Shown: in pieces, positions 38,991-49,293 of the stretch | Layout of the letters: each line of letters opens with the position of its first letter | Numbering within the stretch: position 1 is the stretch's first letter | DNA from: Chrysoporthe austroafricana | Lineage: Eukaryota; Ascomycota; Sordariomycetes; Diaporthales; Cryphonectriaceae | Length of the DNA: 64,000 bases | NCBI GenBank assembly: GCA_001051155.2 | Contig: JYIP02000004.1 | Span: 4,830,383-4,894,382 of the forward strand | Reading direction: 5' to 3' | The notes under the pieces: model-generated | The model's input: the letters and a program-made list of their open reading frames with translations, nothing else | What the model was told of the DNA's origin: nothing | Database searches by the model: none | Program-made: the position numbers and the translations under genes

Positions 38991-39198
38991 TAATAGCAAA
39001 ACTTATAAATATAGTAAATTTATAATGAATTCGCTTAATAAATTTATAATAAATCCTTTAGTAAATACGCAATGAATATACTAAGTGAATGCTATACCCT
39101 TACCGGGAGGCTTATATAATGCCTTAATATGCTTTTAGCGTAGTTCACTTTCTTAAGAGAACTATACTTCATAATATATTTCAGTACGTTCATTATCA
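38991..39198 (+). repeat. 3' LTR of copy F (208 bp)
   Basis: Preceded by the purine tract AAAGGGCCGGCAAT. Ends CATTATCA and is followed at once by the primer-site remnant of copy H. Confidence 0.88.
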
Positions 39199-39428
39199 TA
39201 TGCAAAGCGTAGCTACTAATTGATAATAAATATACTGAAATATATTATAAAGCATAGTTCTCTTAAGAAGGTAAATTACGTTAAGAATATATTAAGGCAT
39301 TATATAGGCCTTTCGGTAAGGGTATGGCATTTATCTAATAAATTCATTACGTATTTATTAGGGGATTTACTATAGATTCACTAGGCGAATTCATTATGAA
39401 TTCACCACGTCTATGGGTTTTGCCATCA
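39199..39428 (-). mobile_element. Copy H: 5' LTR plus 22 bp of primer-site region
   Basis: The LTR proper is 39,221-39,428 (208 bp, TGATAA...GCCATCA). The 22 bp to its left (TATGCAAAGCGTAGCTACTAAT) are the reverse complement of the sequence that follows the 5' LTR in copy A, so this is the 5' end of a minus-strand element and not a solo LTR. Its right edge cuts the pogo transposase gene and is also the edge of the AT-rich block. Confidence 0.85.
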
Positions 39429-39641
39429 AGCCTGGCCAATAGCCCAGAGGGCTAGTTCTCTTTCCTGAACGGCAGAGAGCTTCTGAGCTGCTTCCTGAGC
39501 GATTGGACGTAATAAGGAGCCTGCAAGGCGAAGCCGAAGAATAGCCCTTGGAATACCATATTCGGAAGAGGCGGCTCGCTGAGATACGCCAGCCCTGACC
39601 GCAATAATGGCCCGTTGAATGTCGCCTTCTGTATAGACCAT
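39426..39641 (-). pseudogene. Fot1/pogo-type transposase, N-terminal fragment
   Basis: 71 codons from a clean ATG: MVYTEGDIQRAIIAVRAGVS followed by R-A-A-S-S-E-Y-G-I-P-R. This is the Psq/CENP-B-type helix-turn-helix that opens pogo-superfamily (Tc1/mariner) transposases of ascomycetes. Family members run to about 500 aa with a DDE catalytic domain; all of that is missing because LTR H interrupts the frame. The stop codon is contributed by the last bases of the LTR. GC content and codon use are normal and no RIP is visible, unlike the adjoining retroelement. Confidence 0.8.
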
Positions 39642-39793
39642 CTTTAATTATCGATGGAGGTTTCTGAAAAAATGAAGAAATTTCGATAAGAATTCGTTAA
39701 GAAAAAAAGGAATGTTAAGGGATAAGTCGAAATGGCGGTATAGGCGCCAGGGTGGACAGGTAGGGGGGTGGACAGGTAGGGGGTGCTTTAACT
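39642..39793 (-). repeat. 5' flank and terminal inverted repeat of the pogo element
   Basis: Upstream of the transposase start lie two exact 16-bp direct copies of GGTGGACAGGTAGGGG (39,751-39,766 and 39,767-39,782), then GGTGCTTTAACT next to TA at 39,794-39,795. Read outward this is the AGTTAAAGCACC... type of end found on fungal pogo elements, which duplicate TA. The matching other end is not in the window. Confidence 0.6.
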
Positions 39794-39795
39794 TA

Positions 39796-41469
39796 TGTTG
39801 CTTTTCCCTTTTGTAATGCAGAAACCTGAACAGCACTCTTGGAGCAAAACGACCTTACAGGCTACCATCTTAGGGTGCTCGGATGCCGTAGAATTCAAGA
39901 ACTGGAATGAGGGTGCTGTGCTTTAAATAAGTGAATTAGTGATGATATTGTCAAATTATTGCGCCCTTTTGCCTGCCGGTTAGACAAGTCAAGCTGGCTA
40001 CTACTTGGAGAGGGGACATCTGCTATGCACGACATCAAACTTTCTTTGGACGTCAATTCAATTTATCATATTTGTCCTACGTAATACGTATTCGTTCTCT
40101 TAAACAACAAATAAGGACACCAAGTCAAAATTATTTCGATATATTATTGTCAGACTACAAATAGAAGCTGCAAAAAGCATTTCGACTCATCTTTCTTGTT
40201 TTATCAAAGCATGCGCAAGATGAACCTCTCTCCTCTTATTACTTCTATTGCTCATGTCGGCCGTACTGCCGACATTGATTCACGTATTACTACTCGCGAT
40301 GTAGTGGAGGTCTCTAAAAAGCTTTGAAAGCCATTTTTCTTCACCGCTGCAGCAATAACGTTGCCATACCCACACCCACACCTAGTCTTTTCGTTTGCCA
40401 TTTGTCACCGGGGCATTTCTATGCTGCTCGGGACTCTGTTAGAAACAATAAATGCTGGTATATATTTACTATAATCTTCATGTAGCAGTAATTTCTCTGA
40501 CTCGTGATTAATTTAATGGTTACAATTACAGCGCTGCCGAGCAATAACTCACCGTCAAGGTTCTTTCCCGACCTCACAACTGGCTACACAAGTGGCTTGT
40601 TCATTACTTCGAGCGGTCTCCGCATCCATACCGCCAACAAATTATTCCTTGACCTTCACGTCAAACAATTCCTTTATTCTCTTGAACAAATTGGTAGTCA
40701 ATGTGTCGTGTACTCTTCGCAAAGGACTTCTGAAGCGGCCTGATAGCTTCTATGTTATCATGGATAAGCCTATCATTCCTACGGCTGTAATTCTGCTGCA
40801 TGCTCCCAAAAATGGATAAATGTAGCTAAGGAAGTAAAGTAATATCTCCTCGGTCCGTAGAAGAGCGGTTACAAAGACCAGACTCGCACAGTGATAACCA
40901 TTCAGCCGCCCTACTAACACTTTTGCCTTATGCACTACAGATCATTTGAGATAGCTAAGGACTTTTTCCTGTTATAGAAGCCGCCGCTGCTCGAGTTACG
41001 TAGCAGGACTTCCTTCATCCTTGCCTCCAAGAAAATGACCGAAAAGAGAGCCCCTGGCCACTCCTCTGGAGCAGCACCCCGTCGATATCCTGCTCAAAGA
41101 ACTCGTAAATTTCATTCAAGTGGGCGAAAAAGATGCAGATATTTTCAGCGGCCGAAGCTACAATGGCAAGTTGGGCCTGACACGCAGGCCATCAATAGCG
41201 ACACCAACAGCAACAAGCGACAGCAACAGCGACGAGATTTAACCTAAACTCATCACCACTCTCTCATCAGAAAGACGGTGTAGCGATTGCATGGGTAAGT
41301 TTTGGGGGGTGGGAAGGGGTGTTCGCAGGCAAGCAAGCAAGTACACCGAGGCATCACTGTTCTGATTCTAGTGTTCTCGATCAGCTATACCCCCTCAAAG
41401 CGAATACTTGCGTACCAAGATTCCACGTGCGATGAAGTATATAAGCGAGACGAGATAGTGATAATAATT
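39796..41469. other. Intergenic stretch with no supported gene
   Basis: 1.67 kb of normal composition between the transposon fragment and the MFS gene. Several frames of 60-100 codons exist on both strands, but none shows a known motif, a convincing intron pattern or codon bias. The part next to 41,469 should hold the 3' UTR of the MFS gene. A CAGCAACAG-like microrepeat is at 41,195-41,235. Confidence 0.5.
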
Positions 41470-43114
41470 TCAACCATTGCATACGGCTCGGCTGCTCTCC
41501 GCCTTCGCCCGCCACCCCGCCCCCCATCTGATGGTAGCATACAGTCCCAGCGCACCCAGAACCATGAGCGCCACCGATATGGTACTAAACCAGCCCACAC
41601 CGATTGACTCGATAGTAGGGAGTACTACCGCCGAGCCCACGGCGCCAAACAGATAGCGCACCATGAAATTTCCCGCTACGGCCTCGGCGCTCTTATTTCG
41701 CGCCTGCGCAACATCCAGACAATACGTATTCAGACTCGGAAAACAGAAACTCTGCGCAACGCCCTGCAGAAACATGAACACCACCGGCAGCGGGATCCCG
41801 CCCACGGCCCTGTCGACGGACCACCCGTAGATCAGCATAGAAGCTGGGATGACGATACCCATGAACTCAATGCAGCTCCTGAGCCGGTCCTCGGCAACGC
41901 GCTGACCGTTCCGTTTGATGATCCAACGCTTCACGATGTAATCTGCCCACCGGCCGCCACCCAGCGTACCCACGATGCAGCCAGTCCCAGGAGCCAGGTA
42001 GAATAGCCCAGACTGCAGTGGCGTCTGAAGGTGAAAACGGGGGTTGAGGACATAGCGGATGGGTGTGAGGAGGCTATACTGATTCCATACGAGTGTACCT
42101 GATCCTAGGGCTACTAGGACGAGATTCGGGGACTTTAGCAGCAGGCCGATCGGGCGCAGGGGGCTAGTCACCCGGGCAAGGTACTTGGCCTTCTCCATCA
42201 TGGTGGGAAGGTTGGAGAGAATAACCTTTTTGCTATTCTTGTCCGCGACCAGCGTCTCACGCAGCAAGAAGAATGGCCCAATGATGCCGACTCCAGCGAG
42301 GCCTGTCTGGAACCAGAAGATAACGCGCCAGGAGGTGAACGTACAGATGATCCCCCCAATGAGCGGGCCGATCGTAGGGCCGACAAGGGCGCCGGTATAG
42401 AACCACGAGAGGGCCGTGGCGCGCTCGGTCGGATGAAATAGGTCTCCTATTATGGCAGGGCCAATAACTAGGAAGGCCGTGGCGAAAAAGGCGGTGAACA
42501 TCCGAAATATGAAGAATGCTGCTATATTTGGGGCCAATGCTGTAGCTATGGAGCAGAGAAAGAATATGGCTCCGGTTGTCAAGCAGGACTAGCACGTGTC
42601 TCAGCGGGAACTTCACTTCGGGGGTCGAGATCGAATACAAAAGAGGGCATATACTAACTGTCTTCCGTCCTATCACTTGGCACAGAGGTCCCCAGAAACA
42701 AGGGCTGAGTGACATAAAGACGAGGTACAGCGCATTGCTAAGACTGATCATGGACCCTGTAGTGTGGAATGACGCAGCGACCTCCGGAATGGCGCTGAGG
42801 ACTGTTGTGGAAGATATGGGCGACAGCAGACCACACCACGCCATAACGGTTACCATGAGCGTCTTCCGGTGCGGTGGGAATCGGTCATAGGGGCTCGACG
42901 AAGGTTCGGCGCCCTCGATCTCAGAGTCGTCGGATGTCAACACGGCAGCTTCGACCTGGGGGCCCATAGCTTGGGCTGTCTGGCTCAGCTTTGAGCCCGT
43001 GAAATCTAAGAATCGGGTTAGTATCCCATATGCTATTTGAGGTTCGTTGTAGGGCTACGGCGTACCTTTATCGCCGGTCGCCCTCCGGCTCGGGTCCACC
43101 TCTGTGACAACCAT
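41470..43114 (-). CDS. MFS drug:H+ antiporter, DHA1 type
   Basis: Three exons: 43,066-43,114, 42,659-43,005, 41,470-42,588 (introns 60 and 70 bp; the first has a clear ATACTAAC branch site). Product 504 aa, the usual DHA1 size. The N-terminal ~65 residues are cytoplasmic and polar. Motif A is W-G-P-L-C-Q-V-I-G-R-K-T (about 121-132, across the exon 2/3 join). Motif C of antiporters is G-A-L-V-G-P-T-I-G-P-L-I-G-G (about 198-211), preceded by G-D-L-F-H-P-T-E-R-A-T-A. About 12 membrane segments. The family exports drugs, organic acids or polyamines across the plasma membrane with proton entry; the substrate cannot be told. The start at 43,114 was chosen because exon 1 joins in frame upstream of M30; a start at 42,967 is the alternative. 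Its promoter holds a CCGG cluster. Confidence 0.88.
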
Positions 43115-43942
43115 TTTGGCAGCGAGTCTGGGATTTCAAATTGTGCGCTGAATCATGCCTAAAATTTGTCTTGACAAGAAGAGACAATTGTGGCGGACGA
43201 CGGTACTTATCTGCTGTCGAAATTCCAGGCAGGTTCAGAGCTCCGGAGCGGGTCTATCATACGAACAGCAAGCAGCGGTCAGAGTCGCGCCGACAACACA
43301 TCGCAGGGGAAATTTTCGCCGTCTAGCATTCCAACAGCAACCAACCCATTGCAAAGTTGGACAGCAAATCAAAGAAACCGAAGTCTTTTCAAGCCAACGC
43401 TGTATCGGCTTATAATCTCGGATATGACACGGGAATGCTCGCGGACGTACCACACAAGATAGCAGCCCTCACTGCTGGGCTGCCGGGCTGCTGCACCGGC
43501 TTGAACGAGCCCTAGCCGCCCGCAATGCAAGTGATTGAGACAGAGGGCCAATCATGCCGATGGGACTGGCTCCGGATACCGGTAACCGGGTCTGGACCCG
43601 GTCGTGCCGGTCTGGCGCTTTGACGACTGAGGTCTTCCTTTCGGCAAGGGTGGACTTCGCCGCATTAAAGCCCATATGCCGAATCGAGTAGGGATTGGTG
43701 CTGGAACAAGTCTCAGCTGGAGAATACCTGCCCTGAGGAAGGCTGTTTGTGTAAGCGCTGAGGTTGTATAATCCACGTCGAATCTTGGGACAGGCTGAGG
43801 TCAAGCACTTGGTATTCCTCAAATGATAAGTTAATTTCTTTCAAGTCTAAGTCCTGACAGGTTCATTGTTATCTGGAGTCATGAATGTGTCCGAGACTAC
43901 TTCAGTCTTCCAAAAACACAGGCCGGCCGAGGCCATACTAGA
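43115..43942. other. Intergenic region: MFS promoter and RAD5 3' flank
   Basis: 828 bp between the RAD5 stop and the MFS start. Small overlapping frames of 60-117 codons are present on both strands without recognisable motifs. The notable content is the CCGG-rich palindromic cluster at 43,572-43,610. Confidence 0.5.
43572..43610. promoter_or_regulatory. CCGG cluster with perfect palindrome (candidate Zn2Cys6 operator)
   Basis: Five CCGG tetramers start at 43,572, 43,579, 43,586, 43,598 and 43,607. The middle two form a perfect 18-bp palindrome, ACCGGGTC-TG-GACCCGGT (43,585-43,602). It lies about 480 bp upstream of the MFS start. Fungal binuclear zinc-cluster regulators of transporter genes bind CGG/CCG pairs, so this could be the MFS operator; that is inference. 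Confidence 0.4.
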
Positions 43943-46900
43943 CTAGCTTAGAAGCTCCTTGATATCCTCGATGCGCTGCATCTTCCTTTCTTCATCATTC
44001 ATCATACCTAGAGATGTGGCACTGCCAAAAAGGTATTTTAGCTTCTGAGCTGGCCGGCTTCAAGAGGTGCCTGCATGAGCTAGCTTAAACGAGGATGTGT
44101 ACTCACATGAACTTTTTCCTCTCCTGAACCTTCAACATCCTTTCCTCAACACTGTCCTTCACAATGAACCGATAAACCCTCACCTCATCCTCCTGGCCCA
44201 TACGATGCACGCGGTCAATGGCCTGAGCTTCCACTGCGAAGCTCCACCATGGGTCCATCATGAAGACCCGCTTAGCCGATGTCAAATTCAGTCCCACACC
44301 ACCAGCTTTCAAGGAGATAAGCAGGACGGTGAACTTCTGAGTATCGCGGAACTCGTTCAGCACGGCCGCGCGGGATTTCTGGGCCAGTGATCCATCAAGG
44401 CGCAGGCACTCCATGTTGGCTTTGGACAAGGCAGGCTCGATGAGTGTCATAAAAGAGGTGAACTGGCTGAAGACGACAGACTTCATCCGCGGGTGTTCTT
44501 TGCGCAGGGCCCGCAGATGCTTCATCAGAGACACCACCTTGGCAGAAGAAGAGTTGACGCCGAGCCGCTGAAGGCTGATGCGGGGAGTCGTCTGCCCAGG
44601 TCTCACCTCAGGATCGTCGTCGTGTCGAACGACCTCAAACAGATCTCGAGAATCGGTAGGCTCGCGACAGCTGAAACATTTCGGCATGTCATGGCGATCG
44701 GTCTGGTGTTTAATATAATCGAGGAGGCACTTTTTGCAAGCTGAATGCCAACATCCTGTCACGGTCTGCTCAATCATGGGTTCCTCGCAACACACTGGGC
44801 ACTCGCTCGCGGCCTCGTCTCGGATCTGCTGCAGCACATGGGCCCCAAAGGTGTTAACATCTTTCTCATCATCGGTATCGGCGGTGAATCTTTCGATCAG
44901 CGACGACAAATCCATATCATCAGCAAAACCAGTAGCCGCGTCGGCGCTCGCGGCAGCCTCCTCTTCATCGGCCAAGATCTCGCGGTTGCGGACAAGCGTT
45001 GGGTGACAACAGCTCTGACGCAGACGCAAAAGCTGGGCAAAGATGGTCGTGAAAGCTTTCATGACCGTTCCCGCCCGGACATTATCTTGGAATGTTCTTT
45101 TGGCGCGGGTGAATATGTAGTCATATATATTTCGTTCAGTCTCCGAAAACTCGACATTGACAACCTCGATGTGCTTTGCAGGCAGAGCGACAAGCGCGTC
45201 ACCGGCCGGGGTCTTCATGTCCTTAGTTCGCCGCATGACCAGAGGCTCCAACACGGTCTGCACAACATCCAAGGCCTTCACGAAATTGCCGGACTCAAAA
45301 GGCACCGTAATAAATGTACGCCAAAACGAGAAATTGTTCCAGGGCTCCACTCTGAGGAACCGAACGAGACTAAAAAGATCCTCGAGTTTGTTGACGATGG
45401 GCGTACCGGTGAGGACCCATCTGTGCTGGGTGGAGAGCTCGTAGCACGCCTTCGCGGTCTTGGATTGCCGATTCTTGATGTTGTGAGCCTCGTCGAGGAT
45501 AATTCTAAAAAAATTCACAGAAAAGAGCCCGCGGTGGCCATCCACGCTGCCACCCTTAGATGCTATCTGTGTGAATTCGGAGAGAACAATACCATAACTG
45601 GTAATGATGATGTCCGGAGCCATGTTTGGGTTGGCTGGGCAGCAAAGGGCCCGAAGATTGGCTGTCTTGTCGTTGCCGTAATAAACCATCGACTTTAGGG
45701 TCCCTTCCTTTGACGCGTTCTCGGCCTCGCTTTGCCACTGGGCTGCTCAGTGTTAGAACTCTATAGCGGAGCCTAAAATTCTTGATTCTAGAAGTTTCTG
45801 AAAAAGACGATTTGGAGCACGCCATGGGGAAGGAAGGACTACTAACCAAGAAGCGACATAGGTGCAACAACCAAGGTGGTACGCGAACTCCCGCCAGCTG
45901 CTGACGAAGACAGACGTGGAAGGTCGTTGATGGACGCGAGGCTTGTGCCCGAGATCCTCGCATCCTCTGCGATATCGAATCGATGTGTGTGAATGAGGCT
46001 AAGCATCTGGATGGTCTTGCCCAGGCCCATCTCATCGGCGAGGATACCGCCTAGGCAATGCTGCTCCTGGACGGGAAAGTCGAGAGACAAGTCTCCAGAG
46101 TAAGGATTCATGTAGAAGCATGGCTGATCAGCCACGCGAGGCACGTTCTTGTCGTCAAAGTCTTTAGCAGGCCAGATATATTCCTCCCATAGAGGATGCA
46201 TCGATGCTTCCCGCCGCTTCTCCTTCTCGTTTTTCTCCTTGGACAGCATCCAGTGAAGAGCCTGTTTCTGATAGGGACGAAGGGTCATTGCGAATGTTTC
46301 ACTCGGTTCTGCTTCTGGGGTGGTAAAATCGAACGACTGTGCCTTCCTATAGAGCGAGTCAAGTTGATCCTGTCGTAATTTTTCACCATCCTCGTCCTCT
46401 GAAGATGTGGAGGATCCGGCTTCCCGTTTCCTTGACTTTGCGGGTTCCTTGTCGCGTTTCTCTGCGAGATCAGCTGCGTCGAGAAGGCCCTGGCGCTGGT
46501 GTCTGGCGGCGGCAGCATTCATCTTGGACGGGTTCAAGCCGATCTCCTGGAACAGCCTGACCAGGGCCACCTGGCGCATACGAAGGTCTCGCTCCCCGGA
46601 TGTCTCCTTCTCTTCGAAGATCCCTTCTGTCCGATTATCTGAGATTTGGAAGCCTCGTCGCTCGAAGGCCGATCTGAGCAAGGAGCAGCGCAGTTGGAGG
46701 AAGACGGTGTCGTTGGTTCTGAGCCGCGGAGGTGCGTAGACGCAGGTCCCTTCAAACTTGCAGACCCTCTGGTCAATCAAAGAAGAAACCCAGTTCGCGG
46801 TGTCCTTGGCCAGGCGACCGATCTCCATGCCCTTGTCGTTGGTGAAACGAACGATGACATCAACTCTCTTCATGACCGCCAAGCTAGCTTTCTTGGGAGG

Positions 46901-47518
46901 CTGGATCTTCTGCCGCTCGATCTTGACAGCATCGCCATGACCGAGCAGATTGGTGCCACTTCTCGTCGCCCACCCTTCCACGCCAAAGGCACCGACATAC
47001 CGGGAGTCGGGCATAGATCTGACAAGGTCGTATGGAGCTGCGTGGGTGTCTGACGGCCTGGTCTCATGGGGTTTGGGTTTGGACGTTACTGCCAGCTGGG
47101 TAAATGCAGTCTTGCCGTTGACGCCTTTCTTCTTGACATTTTTCCAGGTCCCGTCAAAGTACATATTGACGGCCGCCTCAAGATTGTCGCCGCAGTTGTC
47201 CCGAATAGTATCCAGCACATCAGGCCGGACTTTGTCTCCGATGAAGGTCTCGAAGGTGTGCCGGTCGAAGGCCAACGACGCCGTGCAGCCCGATCTAGAA
47301 GGCCCAGCTTCGACATCGGGCAGCGGCGACGATGAGGAGGGTAAGGAGGAGGGACCGTGTGATGTATCGCTGAGAGATTTGACCGGCGCGGTGGGAGGCG
47401 CTGGCGCCGGGCTAGAGGGGCCTGAGAAGGCGGTGTCATCCTCAGGATCGGCAAAGAATCGCCTCTTTTTTGCTGGAGGCTCGCCATCTGCATGGGACTC
47501 GATTGCGCGAGTCGCCAT
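43943..47518 (-). CDS. RAD5: DNA repair helicase/ubiquitin ligase Rad5 (HLTF orthologue)
   Basis: Three exons: 45,847-47,518, 44,107-45,742, 43,943-44,021 (introns 104 and 85 bp; the first has TTCTAAC before its acceptor). Product 1128 aa. N-terminus disordered with a UBA-like segment at about 83-125. HIRAN domain about 172-290 binds 3' ssDNA ends in the human HLTF. SNF2 ATPase with D-E-M-G-L-G-K-T (495-502) and D-E-A-H (641-644). C3HC4 RING (872-916, C-P-V-C ... C-x-H ... C-x2-C ... C-x2-C) embedded between the ATPase lobes, the Rad5 hallmark. C-lobe with Q-A-I-D-R-V-H-R-M-G-Q (about 1064-1074). Rad5 polyubiquitinates PCNA with Ubc13-Mms2 and reverses stalled forks. The small last exon gives the conserved tail I-E-D-I-K-E-L-L. 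Long antisense frames here are shadows. Confidence 0.95.
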
Positions 47519-48115
47519 GACAAGAGGCCGGCCTGAGGGTCAGGACGCGGTAGTGCTGCGGAAGAGGTGCTGTCGTCGTCGAGGAGTCGTCGGAGCAGGA
47601 CCTCATCAGAGAGAGTACCTGGCCCTCGCGCTCCGAGGTTGTTTCTCTCCCCGGAGGGTAGAGGGGGACGCGACGAGAGGCGGGACGCGACTTTTCTGGC
47701 GTCATCATTCTCAGGCCTATCAGCTGACCGCGTTTGGTCAGAGTACCTGGGCAGTCACGCAGGTTTAGTGGGTCAGAAGCCTAAACGGCCCGCCGACCTC
47801 CGCTAGCCCGCGCTAGAAACCCAGGGCTTCAGCCAGGGGTTCCCCCAAAAGTCGAAAAGTTACAGTGGCTTCTCGATAATACACCCGGTGCTGGCCAGAG
47901 TATCAATGAGGCGTTAGAAGCTAACTGCTATCCCGACAACTCGCTACGGTAGCCTATTCGCTTTACATGCCGTCGTCACCCAAAAGCTAGAGAGGCACTG
48001 GAGGCATATCAGTCCTTCCCCTGTCCTCCTCGCCACAGTTAGACGGTTCACCAGCCGCATCCTACCAACAGAGCAACAGGATGGTGCATACCCCGTAAGA
48101 CCCAGCATCCGACCA
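47519..48115. promoter_or_regulatory. Divergent promoter region of RAD5 and NDUFAF6-like gene
   Basis: 597 bp shared by two genes transcribed away from each other. No TATA box was seen. The RAD5-proximal half is GC-rich and gives shadow frames on both strands (for example 47,442-47,708) without motifs. Confidence 0.55.
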
Positions 48116-49293
48116 ATGCTTTTCCCCCAGAGCCTCAGGCAGCCAGCTAGGCCAGCTGCTTGGCGCATCGGCAAAGCCAGCGTCAACCTGGGTCCTGCGT
48201 CGAGAAGAGGGATTGTCACGGATGCAGACGTTGAGAGTGCTCGGAAGTATTGTGTCAGCCAGCTGAGGTCTGTTCTCCTCTTGTCTTCTTGTTAGACCTG
48301 GTCTGATTCATCCGCAGGCAAGGCGACTACGACGCCTATCTCATCCGTCGCTTCGTGCCTCGTTCTGCTCAGAATGCCTACGATGCTCTGCGGACCCTCA
48401 ACCTCGAGCTGGCCAGGCTCCCGGAGACTGTGTCAAGCCCCACGATAGGCCAGTTTCGCATGCAGTTCTGGCGGGATACTATCACTAAGACCTTTGATGG
48501 CAGCCCCCCCCGGGAGCCCATCTCCATCCTCCTTCACAAGGCCATCACGGATCTGGCCCAGAGGACCGGCTCAAACGCCGCTGTCAGTCCCATCAAGTTC
48601 TGGCTGTTGCGCTTCATCAGCACCCGGGAGAGGTTCATGGACAACAGACCCTTCACCAGCCTAGCTGCTCTCGAGGGCTATGCCGAGAACACCTACTCCG
48701 CGTTGATGTACATGACACTGGCTGCCATGGGTATGCGTTCCGTCCACATGGACCACCTCGCCAGCCACATCGGCAAGGCCTGTGGTATAGTGGCTGTCCT
48801 TCGAGGAGTTCCTATCCTGGCCGCCCCGCCGAGGCCTGTCCAGATTCGTAGTGGCGTTGGAGCGGGGAACAATAGGAGCCAGGCCCTCCTCATGCCGCTC
48901 GACGTGATGGCCGAGGTTGGTCTGCGTGAAGAGGATGTCTTCCGCCACGGCTCCGATGCTCCAGGCCTTCAGGACGCGATCTTCAAGGTGGCAACACGTG
49001 CCCACGACCATCTCGTCACAGCTCGGGGGATGCTGAGCAACATCCACCAGGGCATGGATCCTGGCCACAAGTATGAGCATCACGGGGAATCAGATCATCT
49101 GTATGAGGGTGTCTTAGAGGAGGACGTCACCCAGGCGGAAGTGAAGCGAGGCTTCGGCATTCTTCTTGAAGCCGTACCTTCGAGCGATTATTTAGAACGT
49201 ATCGAGAAGGCTAATTTCGATCCGTTCAAGGTCCGGAACAGCTGGAAGCTGCCGTGGCGCATCTGGCGAGCACTCAGACATAGTCAGGTGTAG
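48116..49293 (+). CDS. NDUFAF6-like squalene/phytoene-synthase-fold protein (complex I assembly)
   Basis: Two exons, 48,116-48,267 and 48,318-49,293, with a 50-bp intron (donor GTCTGT, acceptor CCGCAG); product 375 aa. The first ~38 residues are Arg-rich without acidic residues, a mitochondrial presequence. The body follows the SQS/PSY fold: A-R-K-Y-C-V-S-Q-L-R-Q-G-D-Y, then L-R-T-L-N-L-E-L-A and M-Q-F-W-R-D-T-I, and a Y-A-E-N-T-Y-S-A segment. The Asp-rich catalytic DxxxD motifs of true prenyl synthases are not apparent, as in NDUFAF6, which helps assemble ND1 into respiratory complex I at the inner membrane. Without the first exon the protein would lack its targeting signal and the conserved ARKYC motif, so this start is preferred over the internal Met at 48,355. 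Confidence 0.87.

Larger units (their letters stand above)
33323..39198 (+). mobile_element. Ty3/Gypsy copy F (3' portion)
   Basis: Plus-strand copy beginning abruptly inside the RT (equivalent to A position 19,301) and continuing through RNase H, integrase, chromodomain, ORF3 and 3' LTR. It is joined head to head with E. Its first ~2 kb is an inverted copy of E 28,866-30,910, with 30,911-33,322 as spacer. It carries the full RT core that B lacks and the ORF3 segment that A lacks. Confidence 0.85.

Noticed and set aside
1..39428. AT-rich block as mitochondrial, bacterial or phage DNA
   Set aside because: Continuous with retroelement LTRs and degraded Gypsy pol motifs whose changes are RIP-type transitions; no organellar or bacterial genes.
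1..39428. AT-rich block as a centromere
   Set aside because: RIP-ed retroelement stacks do form centromeres in some ascomycetes, but the block is also typical of ordinary heterochromatin; CENP-A ChIP would be needed.
39221..39428. Solo LTR
   Set aside because: 22 bp of leader with the primer-site sequence remains attached on its internal side, so it is the end of a truncated element.
40504..40819. Overlapping 75-79 codon frames as a small gene
   Set aside because: No signal peptide, motif, codon bias or intron evidence; two overlapping frames are equally open.
42257..42967. 236-codon reading continuing past exon 2 of the MFS gene
   Set aside because: After T132 it reads through the 70-bp intron and then out of frame through exon 3; splicing restores a normal transporter.
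43469..43822. 117-codon minus-strand frame between RAD5 and the MFS gene
   Set aside because: Arg/Ser/Ala-rich without motif and overlapping other open frames; it covers the CCGG cluster more easily explained as promoter DNA.
44745..45698. 317-codon open frame on the plus strand
   Set aside because: Exactly antisense to the SNF2/RING region of RAD5, whose motifs and splice sites are unambiguous; GC-rich codon structure leaves such shadows.
45556..46035. 159-codon minus-strand frame across the RAD5 intron
   Set aside because: Alternative frame of exon 1 running through the intron; it contains none of the helicase motifs.
46950..47768. 272-codon open frame on the plus strand
   Set aside because: Antisense to the RAD5 N-terminus and its promoter; low-complexity Gly/Glu/Arg content and no motif.
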